DNA from: Calditrichia bacterium
GTDB lineage: Bacteria; Calditrichota; Calditrichia; Calditrichales; J004
Direction: 5' to 3'
Assembly: GCA_020635035.1 (NCBI GenBank)
Contig: JACKAO010000001.1
Location: forward strand, 310,001-374,000
DNA: 64,000 nucleotides
Shown: in pieces, positions 35,112 through 43,539 of the stretch
How positions within the stretch are numbered: position 1 is the stretch's first letter
How the letters are laid out: each line of letters opens with the position of its first letter
Notes under the pieces: generated by a model
Databases searched by the model: none
What the model was told of the DNA's origin: nothing
The model's input: the letters and a program-made list of their open reading frames with translations, nothing else
Position numbers and translations under genes: made by a program

Positions 35112-35708
35112 ATGATAACTCAAACAGATTTTCTAAAGGCTGCTTTTTTTAAGAGTATTTCTAATATCTCCCAGATTTCAAATAAAAGTTTACCGGAAGT
35201 TGCTTTTGCCGGACGTTCCAATGTTGGAAAGTCTTCATTGTTGAATGCATTGTTCCAGAGAAAAAACCTTGTTAAAACTTCATCAACTCCTGGTAAAACT
35301 CAATTAATAAATTATTTTGATGTGAATAATAAGTTCTTTTGTGTCGATTTGCCCGGGTATGGGTATGCAAAGATTTCAAAAGACAAAAAGGCTACCTGGC
35401 AGAATATGATAGAGAGCTTTTTGACAAAGAACAAACAGCTGAAAATGATTTATCTTCTAGTTGACAGCCGGCATGAATTAATGAAAAGTGACGAAGAAAT
35501 GATAGCATGGATGAAGTACTGTAATCTAAATTTTACATTAATCTTAAGTAAAATTGATAAAATCTCAAAAAACGAGTTGGCACATAAAGTTACCTTGGTA
35601 AAAAGTTATTCGGATAAAAATACGCTTTCTTTTTCTTTTAAAAATATGAATCTTGTAAACACTTTGAGAAATCAAATTATAACAGATTTAAAAAGTATGC
35701 ACATGTGA
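35112..35708 (+). CDS. engB: Ribosome-biogenesis GTPase EngB/YsxC
   Basis: A 198-residue TRAFAC GTPase needed for late 50S assembly. G1 is GRSNVGKSS (34-42), the G2 region is TPGKTQLINYF, G3 is DLPGYGYAK and G4 is LSKIDK (ILSKIDKIS). The protein has the short N-terminal extension typical of the family. The ATG lies 3 bases after the trxA terminator T-run, so initiation depends on read-through or on a promoter inside the trxA end; I see no clear one. Confidence 0.95.
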   Translation: MITQTDFLKAAFFKSISNISQISNKSLPEVAFAGRSNVGKSSLLNALFQRKNLVKTSSTPGKTQLINYFDVNNKFFCVDLPGYGYAKISKDKKATWQNMIESFLTKNKQLKMIYLLVDSRHELMKSDEEMIAWMKYCNLNFTLILSKIDKISKNELAHKVTLVKSYSDKNTLSFSFKNMNLVNTLRNQIITDLKSMHM

Positions 35709-35720
35709 TTAAGTTATTTC

Positions 35721-35748
35721 TTGACAAAAATCGCTAATCTCTTAAATT
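35721..35748 (+). promoter_or_regulatory. Candidate sigma-70-type promoter for the carboxyltransferase-hydratase-csrA genes
   Basis: A perfect -35 TTGACA (35721-35726) is followed after 16 bases by TAAATT (35743-35748), a 4/6 match to TATAAT. It lies in the 140-base gap between engB and the TTG start at 35850. Confidence 0.45.
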
Positions 35749-35838
35749 TTACAACTGTTCACTAAATCTCATCATTTTGATATAAATCACATATATTCTC
35801 GATTTTTTTTTGAACTATTGTGTTTATGGAAGTCCATC

Positions 35839-35845
35839 AAGGAGG
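35839..35845 (+). promoter_or_regulatory. Ribosome-binding site that fixes the carboxyltransferase start at TTG 35850
   Basis: AAGGAGG, a near-perfect Shine-Dalgarno core, lies 4 bases before the TTG at 35850. The in-frame GTG at 35820 and ATG at 35826 have no such site, and the Shine-Dalgarno itself would fall inside their coding region. Confidence 0.75.
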
Positions 35846-35849
35846 AAAG

Positions 35850-37526
35850 TTGTCTGCTCCGAAAAAAGATATAATTCAAAGCAGCTTGAATACATCAGCA
35901 GAAAAACAGGCTGTTTCTAGAGAAAAATGGAAGCAGGTCTGTGATGAAATACAAAGGATTCGTGCCCAGATTTCTCTTGGTGGTGGAATTGAATCAATCT
36001 CCAGGCAGCATAAAAAAAACCGTCTTACAGCAGGTGAACGCATAAATTTACTGATTGATAAAAACACCACCTTTAATGAGATTGGTCAATTTGCTGCATT
36101 TGGAATGTATGAAGAATGGGGCGGGGCGGCAAGTGCGGGTGTCGTTTGCGGTATAGGGGTTGTTCAATCCAGGCTGTGTATGATCATCGCGAACGATGCA
36201 ACTGTTAAAGCAGGATCATTCTTCCCAATGACGGCAAAAAAAGTCATCCGGGCCCAAACAATTGCTTATGAAAATTATCTTCCAGTTATATACCTTGTGG
36301 ATTCTGCTGGTATTTTTTTACCACTGCAGGAAGATGTTTTCCCCGATCAGGATGACTTTGGCAGAATTTTTTATTTGAATGCAAGGATATCTGCTAAAGG
36401 TATTCCACAAATCACGGCTATTATGGGGATGTGTGTCGCTGGGGGTGCTTATTTACCTGTAATGACTGACAAAATACTTATGACGGAAGGAAGCGGACTT
36501 TTCCTTGCAGGTCCGGCGTTAGTTAAAGCTGCAATCGGACAGGTGATAAGTGCTGAAGATTTGGGCGGAGCAGAAATGCATTCGGCAATCAGTGGTACAG
36601 TAGATTTTAAAGAAAAGGATGATCCATCGGCATTAGAACGTATTCGTAAACTAGTTTCACAAATGGGAGATAATGAAGATTCCGGAATAAGGAGAAATAA
36701 GTTACTTAGTCCCAAATACCCAATCGCTGATATTTATGATTTTTTTTCTTATGAACCAGGTATACCATATGATACAAAAGAAATTATTGCCAGGCTGGTT
36801 GATGACAGTGAGTTTATTGAATATAAGAAGGATTATGGCCGAACAATTTTATGCGGATACTCTCGTATCGGCGGGTATTCTGTAGGAATTGTAGCGAATC
36901 AAAAGCAACATATAATGGAAAAAGGTAAACAGCCGGAATTTGGCGGAGTGATTTATACGGAAAGTGCTGATAAAGCGGCCAGATTTATTATGGATTGTAA
37001 TCAAAATAAGATACCATTATTATTTATTCATGATGTTAATGGTTTCATGGTTGGGCGTGATGCAGAACATTCAGGCATCATCAAAGCTGGTGCAAAACTT
37101 GTTAATGTTGTTTCAAATTCAGTTGTACCTAAGATTTCCTTAATAACCGGTGGTAGCTTTGGGGCTGGTAATTATGCAATGTGTGGAAAGGCATACAGTC
37201 CTAATTTTATATTCGCATGGCCATCAGCACAATATGCTGTAATGGGTGGTACCCAGGCTGCCAACACGCTTTTGGATATTAAAATAAAGCAGCTTGAAAA
37301 AGATGGGAAAAAATTATCAGAGAATGAAAAAAACAAATTGTTAATTTCTATAAAAAAAACATATGATAACCAATCAGATGTAAAATATGCAGCTGGAAGA
37401 TTATGGGTTGATGAAATTATTTTACCAGAAGAAACACGAGAAAGGCTGATTAATTCTCTTAAAGTTGTTGTAAAAAATCCTGAAATAAAATATAAGAAGT
37501 TTAATGCAGGTGTATTACAGACATGA
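35850..37526 (+). CDS. liuB: Acyl-CoA carboxylase carboxyltransferase (beta) subunit, methylcrotonyl-CoA type
   Basis: A 558-residue biotin-dependent carboxyltransferase with N and C crotonase-like halves. The QEDVFPDQDDFGRIFYLNA and MGMCVAGGAYLPVM segments, and SAEDLGGAEMHSAISG, match methylcrotonyl-CoA carboxylase beta more than propionyl-CoA carboxylase. The second half has SGIIKAGAKLV and the GGSFGAGNYAMCGKAY oxyanion region. The start is TTG at 35850. It overlaps a hydratase gene that looks like methylglutaconyl-CoA hydratase, which supports a leucine or isovalerate catabolic role. The biotin carboxylase (alpha) partner is not in this window. Substrate is inferred. Confidence 0.82.
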   Translation: MSAPKKDIIQSSLNTSAEKQAVSREKWKQVCDEIQRIRAQISLGGGIESISRQHKKNRLTAGERINLLIDKNTTFNEIGQFAAFGMYEEWGGAASAGVVCGIGVVQSRLCMIIANDATVKAGSFFPMTAKKVIRAQTIAYENYLPVIYLVDSAGIFLPLQEDVFPDQDDFGRIFYLNARISAKGIPQITAIMGMCVAGGAYLPVMTDKILMTEGSGLFLAGPALVKAAIGQVISAEDLGGAEMHSAISGTVDFKEKDDPSALERIRKLVSQMGDNEDSGIRRNKLLSPKYPIADIYDFFSYEPGIPYDTKEIIARLVDDSEFIEYKKDYGRTILCGYSRIGGYSVGIVANQKQHIMEKGKQPEFGGVIYTESADKAARFIMDCNQNKIPLLFIHDVNGFMVGRDAEHSGIIKAGAKLVNVVSNSVVPKISLITGGSFGAGNYAMCGKAYSPNFIFAWPSAQYAVMGGTQAANTLLDIKIKQLEKDGKKLSENEKNKLLISIKKTYDNQSDVKYAAGRLWVDEIILPEETRERLINSLKVVVKNPEIKYKKFNAGVLQT

Positions 37527-38299
37527 TTCCTGCGCATTTAAAATTTGTTAAAATTGCAGAAAGAGGCAAAAGTTGTTTTATAACGATTAATCGTCCGGAG
37601 AAAAAAAATGCGTTAAATGATATTCTTATAAATGATTTGAAAGATGCGTTTAATTATGCAAATAATAGCTTTGATAACCGGGTTGTAATTTTAAATTCAG
37701 AATCAGATGCATTTTGCAGTGGGGCAGACCTTAAATCATTATATAAAATGAAAGATAATTCTTTTGAAGAGAATTTTAATGATTCGAAAAATCTAACCAG
37801 TCTTTATGAAATAATTTATAGACTCAACAAACCTGTTATTGCAGCCGTAAATGGTGCCGCATTAGCAGGAGGTTGCGGCTTAGCGTCCGTTTGTGATTTT
37901 ATTTTAGCAGGACCCAAAGCAGTTTTCGGCTATCCTGAAGTTAAAATTGGTTTTATTCCGGCAATTGTTTCAGGATATTTAATCAAACAAATAGGAGAGC
38001 GTAAGGCAAGATATTTATTGTTGTCGGGAAAAACCATTAATGGTAGTGAAGCACAAAATATTGGGTTGGTTACAAAATTTTTAGACGAAGAAAATCGTTA
38101 TTACAAAGAAATAGATGACTTGTGTGAGTTACTTATTTTAAATTCAGAACAAGCAATGTCTAAAATAAAATATATATTAAATTCAGATTATTATTTTAAT
38201 ATTGAAAAATTAGCTGAAGAGAACGCTAAATTCAGATCTACAGAATCATTTCAAAAAGGTTTAGAAGCGTTCTTAGATAAAAGAAAACAAACTTGGTGA
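37523..38299 (+). CDS. liuC: Enoyl-CoA hydratase, methylglutaconyl-CoA hydratase-like
   Basis: A 258-residue crotonase-fold enzyme. The CoA/oxyanion regions FCSGADLKSL (after the GGAD-like loop) and NGAALAGGCGLASVCD are present. The FGYPEVKIGFIPAIVS stretch resembles methylglutaconyl-CoA hydratases. ATG overlaps the stop of the carboxyltransferase gene in an ATGA arrangement, indicating translational coupling; together they would cover two successive steps of leucine breakdown. Paralogous crotonases have diverse substrates, so the precise reaction is uncertain. Confidence 0.75.
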   Translation: MIPAHLKFVKIAERGKSCFITINRPEKKNALNDILINDLKDAFNYANNSFDNRVVILNSESDAFCSGADLKSLYKMKDNSFEENFNDSKNLTSLYEIIYRLNKPVIAAVNGAALAGGCGLASVCDFILAGPKAVFGYPEVKIGFIPAIVSGYLIKQIGERKARYLLLSGKTINGSEAQNIGLVTKFLDEENRYYKEIDDLCELLILNSEQAMSKIKYILNSDYYFNIEKLAEENAKFRSTESFQKGLEAFLDKRKQTW

Positions 38300-38321
38300 C
38301 ATTTAGAGAAGGGGGATTATT

Positions 38322-38519
38322 ATGCTAGTATTGACACGGAGGTTGGGTGAAGCAATAACAATTGGTGATAATGTAAAAATAATTATTGTTGAAATTGACG
38401 GAAACCAGGTAAAGCTTGGAATTGAAGCACCCAGAGAAATAGAAATTTATCGAGAAGAATTATATGAAAAAATAAAAGGAGTTTCCTTTGATCAACAAAA
38501 ACAAAAACAAGATAAATAA
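38322..38519 (+). CDS. csrA: Carbon storage regulator CsrA
   Basis: A 65-residue RNA-binding post-transcriptional regulator. The family start MLVLTRRLGEAITIGD and the RNA-contacting APREIEIYREE segment (with Arg44-type residue) are intact; the C-terminal tail is Gln/Lys rich. GGGGGA serves as ribosome-binding site and contains a GGA core, and a second GGAGG lies shortly inside the gene, so autoregulation by CsrA binding at its own start is plausible. It is the last + gene before the strand switch, 22 bases after the hydratase gene. FliW, its common antagonist, is not present here. Confidence 0.95.
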   Translation: MLVLTRRLGEAITIGDNVKIIIVEIDGNQVKLGIEAPREIEIYREELYEKIKGVSFDQQKQKQDK

Positions 38520-38540
38520 TATATTTTTTAAAATAACCCT

Positions 38541-38747
38541 TTATAAATATTTATCATCTTTTTTATCAAAATAACTATCCACAAATTTTTCTGATTTATC
38601 TTTTAAATCATCAATAACTTTCTTTTTATACTGTTTATGAAGATTGGCAATTATTTCATAGGCTTTTTCAGAATCTTCAGGAATTAATCCTGGGTTTGAT
38701 TTAAAATATATTTTAACAAATTCAATCGCTAAAGCATCTTTGTCCAT
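38541..38747 (-). CDS. Hypothetical 68-residue charged protein
   Basis: A small gene on the - strand, convergent with csrA (21-base gap between the two ends). The protein is helical and highly charged, with Lys and Asp rich C-terminus (DSYFDKKDDKYL) and no membrane segment. AAGGGGA lies 6 bases before the ATG, which supports real translation. I recognise no family. The sequence EDSEKAYEIIANLHKQYKKK resembles small helical proteins of no assigned function. Confidence 0.6.
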   Translation of the reverse strand: MDKDALAIEFVKIYFKSNPGLIPEDSEKAYEIIANLHKQYKKKVIDDLKDKSEKFVDSYFDKKDDKYL

Positions 38748-39055
38748 AAAAAATCCCCTTATTTTTAATTTATTAACAGTTCAATATATTTTCTTTACTG
38801 AAACGAATCAAACAGAAATATACCAGAAGGGAAGGAATCCGCTATAAATCCAACACAATTTATATTTACCTGCACAGAAAAATTTAATTTAAACATATTT
38901 AAGTTTACATAATATATATTATATAACAAATGTTAATAATTGTATTATTGCGATGAGCATGATAAATAATTGTTTTTTATGTATTTAGATCAAAATAATT
39001 TAGTGTTGATTTTTGGCCAGCTGGTTTTATGGGATTGGTAATATTTCGGTGTGTA
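38748..39055. other. AT-rich intergenic gap with the dif-like site
   Basis: The only long non-coding stretch in the window (up to the leuS terminator). It is very AT-rich and holds the dif-like site at 38902-38929. It must also contain the promoter of the 68-residue gene, but I could not settle on a -35/-10 pair among many AT runs. I see no open frame of note, no tRNA and no strong hairpin in it. Confidence 0.7.
38902..38929 (-). other. dif: Candidate chromosome dimer resolution site dif (XerC/XerD)
   Basis: Read on the - strand, an 11-base XerC arm TTGTTATATAA, a 6-base centre TATATA and an 11-base XerD arm TTATGTAAACT make a 28-base dif layout. The XerD arm and centre are identical to the Bacillus subtilis dif site as I remember it, while the XerC arm keeps the expected ATAA end. 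The two arms are inverted repeats of each other at 7 of 11 positions. The site lies in the only large gap, 155 bases inside the - block, next to the point where all genes switch strand. Confidence 0.7.
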
Positions 39056-39092
39056 GAAAAAATGCCAATTCTTAGAATACAGAACTGGCATT
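39056..39092 (-). terminator. Rho-independent terminator after leuS
   Basis: A 12-bp stem (AATGCCAGTTCT pairing with AGAATTGGCATT on the - strand, one G-T pair) with an 8-base loop runs into a T-rich tail. It starts 16 bases after the leuS stop and ends the long - strand gene block. Confidence 0.88.
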
Positions 39093-39108
39093 TCGAAAGG
39101 AAAAAAAA

Positions 39109-41739
39109 TTAGTTTTTTACGACAATATTTATAAGTTTTCCTGGGATAGTTATAATTTTAAGAATGGTCTTATCTTTGAGAAGTTCCGGGATTCTGCCAT
39201 TGTTTAATGCAAGTTTTTCTATTTTTTCTTTAGGTGTATTTTTATTGCTGAGAATACGGTCTCTAATCTTTCCGTTAATTTGAATTACCCATTCGGATTC
39301 GCTTACTTCAACAAATTTTTCTTTATACTTTGGCCATTCCTGTGATGCAATTGTTTCATTGAACTCCAACTTCATCCACAGTTCTTCAGTTATATGTGGT
39401 GCAAACGGATTTAAAAGAATTAAAAAATCTCTGATTATTATATAAGGTATTTGTTCCCATTTGTAGGCTTCATTGATAAATATCATCATTGCAGAAATGG
39501 CTGTATTAAATCGAAGATTTTCTATATCTTCAGTAACTTTCTTTATTGTTTTATGCAATTCATGATTTTGTTTATCCATTGGAGTTGAGTTGGCAATTTT
39601 TTCACTTTTCATATCGGTATCTTCATTTATTAATAAACGCCAGATTCTGTTTAAAAATCTGCTTACACCGTCAACACCGGTCATGCTCCAGGGTTTCATT
39701 GCTTCCAATGGGCCCATAAACATTTCATATAATCTTAAAGAATCTGCTCCGTAATTGACAATAATGTCATCAGGATTTATTACATTTCCCCTGCTCTTGC
39801 TCATTTTATAAGCGCGTGCATCCACTTTTATATTAGGATTATTTTTTAATACAAATCCGTCGCCATTTTTTTCAACATCAGATTCTGTAATTTTTTGAAT
39901 TTTTATTCCAAGATTATCTAGCGCGTCTGATTCAAGATCACTATATTTTTCTGATGTCAATGGATTATTTTTTTTATCAACATACATGCTGTATTCAGTT
40001 TCACCTAGTATCATTCCCTGATGAACTAATTTCTGGAAAGGCTCTTTGGTTGTGACAATTCCAAGATCAAATAAAACTTTGTGCCAAAAACGTGCATAAA
40101 GTAAGTGTAAAACGCTATGTTCTGCACCACCAATATAAAGATCAACGGGCATCCAGTATTTTTCAATAATCGGTGAAAATATTTTTTCATCATTTTGCGG
40201 ATCCAAATATCGAAGATAATACCAGCAGGAACCAGCCCATTGCGGCATAGTATTAAATTCTCGTGTATAGATAATCCCATCTTTTTCAATATATTTCCAT
40301 GACTCAGCGGCACGGCTAAGTGGAGGTTTAGGATTTGTGTCGTCATCTGCAACCGGCTGTGGTTTAAAATCATCCATTTCTGGAAGTTTCACCGGCAATT
40401 CTGATTCATCGACAACTATTGTGTCTCCTTCTGGGCTATGCAATACAGGAAAGGGTTCACCCCAATAACGCTGTCTGCTGAAGAGCCAATCTCGCAATTT
40501 GTAGTTAATTTTGCGTTGCCCTAGTCCATTTTGCTCAAGAAATGTTATCATTTTTTCTTTTGCAGATTTTACATAAAGCCCATTTAGAAAATCACTATTA
40601 ATAGCAGGTCCGTCACCGGTATATGCTTTTCCGGAAAAATCATCTGGTATTTCAACTGTCCTTATTATTGGGAGATTAAATGTTTCAGCAAACTCCCAAT
40701 CACGTTCATCCTGACCAGGTACAGCCATAATTGCACCGGTTCCGTATGACATTAAAACATAATCAGCAATCCATATGGGGATTTTCTTATTATTTACCGG
40801 ATTAATAGCATACGCACCTGTAAAAACACCGGTTTTAGTTTTTGCAAGATCGGTTCGTTCTAAATCACTTTTACGGGTTGTTTCCTTTATATATTTTTCA
40901 ACAGTTATGCGGTTTTCCGCTGTCGTTATTTCATGAACAAGTGGATGTTCAGGTGAAAGAACCATATATGTTGCACCGAAAAGTGTATCCGGACGGGTAG
41001 TAAAAACTTTTAAAGAAAGTGGAAATTCTGCAATTTTGAAATCAACTTCGGCACCTTCAGATTTTCCGATCCAGTTTTTTTGCATTTCCTTAGTGCTTTC
41101 CGGCCAATCAAGTTCATCTAAATCATTCAAAAGCTGTTCAGCATATTCAGTTATTTTTAACATCCATTGACGCATAGGTCGTCTGAAAACAGGATGGTTA
41201 CCCCGTTCACTTTTTCCATCTATTACTTCTTCATTGGCTAATACTGTGCCAAGGGCCGGACACCAGTTTACAGGCACATCTGCTAAATATGCCAGGCCTT
41301 TATTATAAAGCTGAATAAATATCCATTGAGTCCATTTATAATAGTCAGGATCCGTTGTATCTACTTCCCTGTCCCAATCATAAGAGAATCCTATGGATTT
41401 TAACTGTTCACGAAAACGATTAATATTTTTTTCGGTTGTTACTTTAGGATGAGTCCCGGTTTCAATTGCATATTGTTCAGCCGGTAAACCAAAAGCATCC
41501 CAGCCCATCGGGTGTAATACATTAAAGCCATTCATGCGCTTATAACGTGCAATAATATCTGTAGCAGTGTAACCTTCCGGGTGTCCAACGTGCAGTCCTG
41601 CCCCACTTGGATACGGATACATATCTAATACATAAAATTTTGGCTTGTTTTGATCGGGAGAATTTGAAGTTTTAAATGTTTTATTGTTTTCCCAAAATTT
41701 TTGCCATTTTGATTCTATTTCTTTAAAAGGATAACCCAT
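39109..41739 (-). CDS. leuS: Leucyl-tRNA synthetase
   Basis: Class Ia synthetase of 876 residues. The HIGH-like motif is HVGH (50-53) in GAGLHVGHPEGYT, KMSKS is at 645-649, and the CP1 editing domain with GTGAIMAVPGQDERD is present. I start at the ATG at 41739 (AAGG just upstream, family-like MGYPFKEIESKWQ); an upstream in-frame ATG at 41793 adds 18 residues not typical of LeuRS. A terminator follows. The gene upstream is a membrane prenol-kinase-like protein, 96 bases away. Confidence 0.97.
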   Translation of the reverse strand: MGYPFKEIESKWQKFWENNKTFKTSNSPDQNKPKFYVLDMYPYPSGAGLHVGHPEGYTATDIIARYKRMNGFNVLHPMGWDAFGLPAEQYAIETGTHPKVTTEKNINRFREQLKSIGFSYDWDREVDTTDPDYYKWTQWIFIQLYNKGLAYLADVPVNWCPALGTVLANEEVIDGKSERGNHPVFRRPMRQWMLKITEYAEQLLNDLDELDWPESTKEMQKNWIGKSEGAEVDFKIAEFPLSLKVFTTRPDTLFGATYMVLSPEHPLVHEITTAENRITVEKYIKETTRKSDLERTDLAKTKTGVFTGAYAINPVNNKKIPIWIADYVLMSYGTGAIMAVPGQDERDWEFAETFNLPIIRTVEIPDDFSGKAYTGDGPAINSDFLNGLYVKSAKEKMITFLEQNGLGQRKINYKLRDWLFSRQRYWGEPFPVLHSPEGDTIVVDESELPVKLPEMDDFKPQPVADDDTNPKPPLSRAAESWKYIEKDGIIYTREFNTMPQWAGSCWYYLRYLDPQNDEKIFSPIIEKYWMPVDLYIGGAEHSVLHLLYARFWHKVLFDLGIVTTKEPFQKLVHQGMILGETEYSMYVDKKNNPLTSEKYSDLESDALDNLGIKIQKITESDVEKNGDGFVLKNNPNIKVDARAYKMSKSRGNVINPDDIIVNYGADSLRLYEMFMGPLEAMKPWSMTGVDGVSRFLNRIWRLLINEDTDMKSEKIANSTPMDKQNHELHKTIKKVTEDIENLRFNTAISAMMIFINEAYKWEQIPYIIIRDFLILLNPFAPHITEELWMKLEFNETIASQEWPKYKEKFVEVSESEWVIQINGKIRDRILSNKNTPKEKIEKLALNNGRIPELLKDKTILKIITIPGKLINIVVKN

Positions 41740-41835
41740 TTTTACCTTTATATAATGTGTGAAAAAACTTGTTCTAAGTTTAAAAGTTAGCAATAAGGCC
41801 TTAAGTTTTCAAGCAATACTTGCTTTTAAAAAAGC

Positions 41836-43329
41836 TCAAAACATAAGAAAAATCAATGGAAGTAACGATGCCATAAAGATTGAAATAAAGTTTACGGCAT
41901 CATTATTAATCCAGATATACCCGCGAAGGAGCTGATTTTCTCTTCCTTTTGAGTCAAGCGGCTTTTCTGTGGTTTTACTTGAAAGATTGTTGATATATTG
42001 TGCTTGAAATTTTGCACCAATTAAACTATCAAATAAGGAACCAGAAAATCCAAATAGAACCAATAAAATAAATGTTTGAAACCCGATTGAATCAGAGAAC
42101 AATAATGAAGATAGTATTATTACAATACTACCTGCAAGAGCCGACAAGGTCCCAATTAGAGAAATAGCCCCTGATTCTCCTTTTTCGACGGGTTTAAATG
42201 TTGTAATCATAATTGGATTAGATTTATTAAAAACTCCCAGTTCTGTTGCCCAGGTATCTGCTGTTGCGGCAGCAATGGAGACAATGTATGCCCAATAGAT
42301 ATACTCAATTGGAAAAATAAAATAAATAAAAATCCAAAATACCGCTGTCCCTCCATTGGCAAGAACTTGCTTCGCATCTCGCCTGGAAGTTTTTTCAAAC
42401 ATTAAATTAAATGATTGCTTTAGATTTTTTCCAGTATAGCTCAAGATACTGCTCAATATAAAAAATGTTAATATCGGAAAAGTCCATTTCCAGCCGCCAA
42501 GCCCATAAATAATAATAGATAGCATGGAAACAGCTAAAGCACCATCGGTCTTTAAAAAACCAAGTTTAGTACTGGTTATCGCAATAATTGCAGCAAAAAA
42601 GAGCGAATAGATAGTCTGCATTTGCGTTTGTTCACTTCCAAAGAAGAAAATAAAAAGAAAAAAGCCACTTATAATAGAAATAGATAAGTTATCTGATCCT
42701 TTTGAAGAAATAGCTTCAGCAAGAGTTATAATAAGCGCAATGATAGGTGCAATAATCCAAATGCTATACGATAATTCAATTTTTTCATTTGTAAAATATA
42801 GACCAACAATAATAATAAATGTCGTAAAAAACATTGCACTACTACCCTGAATGGTTTTAACATCATTTAGTATCTTGTAAGTAATTGGCTTTTTTGAATT
42901 TTGGCCAACAATTGCCGCTGCTGCATCAGCTAATGCTAAAATAAGTACAATATTCAGAAAAATTATTTTATAATGGTCCCAAAGCATAATCAGTGCAATC
43001 ATCAAGGCAAGTGGATAGTACACTGTTCCATAACTTTTTCGGTTACCATTTAAGGCAGGAACAAGGTCAAATTTAATTATTAATAAATTTATGATGCTAA
43101 AAACCAGGCATAAAAATATGAGAGCTTGTGCACCTGTGATAAAAAATGAAAAGATAAATACAAGTACACCCACAGAAACATGAACAAATTTTCGTGTAAA
43201 TTCTTTTGACAGGCCAAAACTGCGACTCAGGAATTCCGAAATTCCAATCAAAAAAGACAGTATAATAAAAAAATAAATTGTTTTAAGCCATTCGGCAGCA
43301 GTTGCAGGGAAAAAATCAGTCCAGTTCAA
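41836..43329 (-). CDS. Fused prenol-kinase-like (VTE5/dolichol kinase) and DUF92 (VTE6-like) membrane protein
   Basis: A 497-residue polytopic protein with two family halves. Residues 1-220 resemble the dolichol/phytol kinase and CDP-diglyceride synthase superfamily: RKFVHVSVG (46-54), GTVYYPLAL (101-109), LADAAAAIVG (133-142) and KTIQGSSAMF (158-167). Residues about 240-497 are DUF92/TMEM19: SRRDAKQVLANGG (315-327), ATADTWATELG (355-365) and TTFKPVEKGESGAISLIG (376-393). In plants VTE5 phosphorylates phytol and VTE6 phosphorylates phytyl-phosphate, so this chain could make a prenyl diphosphate from a free prenol in two steps. The substrate here (phytol, geranylgeraniol, polyprenol) is unknown. 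It lies between tRNA-Pro and leuS. Confidence 0.8.
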   Translation of the reverse strand: MNWTDFFPATAAEWLKTIYFFIILSFLIGISEFLSRSFGLSKEFTRKFVHVSVGVLVFIFSFFITGAQALIFLCLVFSIINLLIIKFDLVPALNGNRKSYGTVYYPLALMIALIMLWDHYKIIFLNIVLILALADAAAAIVGQNSKKPITYKILNDVKTIQGSSAMFFTTFIIIVGLYFTNEKIELSYSIWIIAPIIALIITLAEAISSKGSDNLSISIISGFFLFIFFFGSEQTQMQTIYSLFFAAIIAITSTKLGFLKTDGALAVSMLSIIIYGLGGWKWTFPILTFFILSSILSYTGKNLKQSFNLMFEKTSRRDAKQVLANGGTAVFWIFIYFIFPIEYIYWAYIVSIAAATADTWATELGVFNKSNPIMITTFKPVEKGESGAISLIGTLSALAGSIVIILSSLLFSDSIGFQTFILLVLFGFSGSLFDSLIGAKFQAQYINNLSSKTTEKPLDSKGRENQLLRGYIWINNDAVNFISIFMASLLPLIFLMF

Positions 43330-43392
43330 AGTTATATTATTTATTAAAGTGAATTTTTCAATTTAAGCAGATAAATAAGGAAAGAATGTTTG

Positions 43393-43466
43393 TCGGGGTG
43401 AGAGGATTTGAACCTCCGACCTCACCGTCCCGAACGGTGCGCGCTACCAGGCTACGCCACACCCCG
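43393..43466 (-). tRNA. tRNA-Pro (anticodon CGG)
   Basis: A 74-base cloverleaf on the - strand: acceptor CGGGGTG/CACCCCG, anticodon stem CACCG/CGGTG with loop TTCGGGA (anticodon CGG, reading CCG), T-arm GGAGG TTCAAAT CCTCT with imperfect outer pair, discriminator A. CCA is not encoded. The C1-G72 pair and A73 fit proline identity. Confidence 0.95.
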
Positions 43467-43539
43467 AAAACAAAGCACTTAATTTACTCTTACAAAATAA
43501 ATAAATCAACTGCATAAAAAGGTTTATAGTATAAGTATT

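Noticed and set aside
38820..39000. Possible small RNA gene in the AT-rich gap
   Set aside because: No strong hairpin plus T-run pair and no convincing promoter apart from the AT content; the distinct sequence there is better explained as a dif-like site.
41770..41820. Hairpin AAGCAA/TTGCTT in the leuS leader
   Set aside because: The stem is short, has a 3-base loop and lacks a T-run; I found no T-box sequence (no conserved AGGGTGGNACCGCG-like element) to make it a leader switch.
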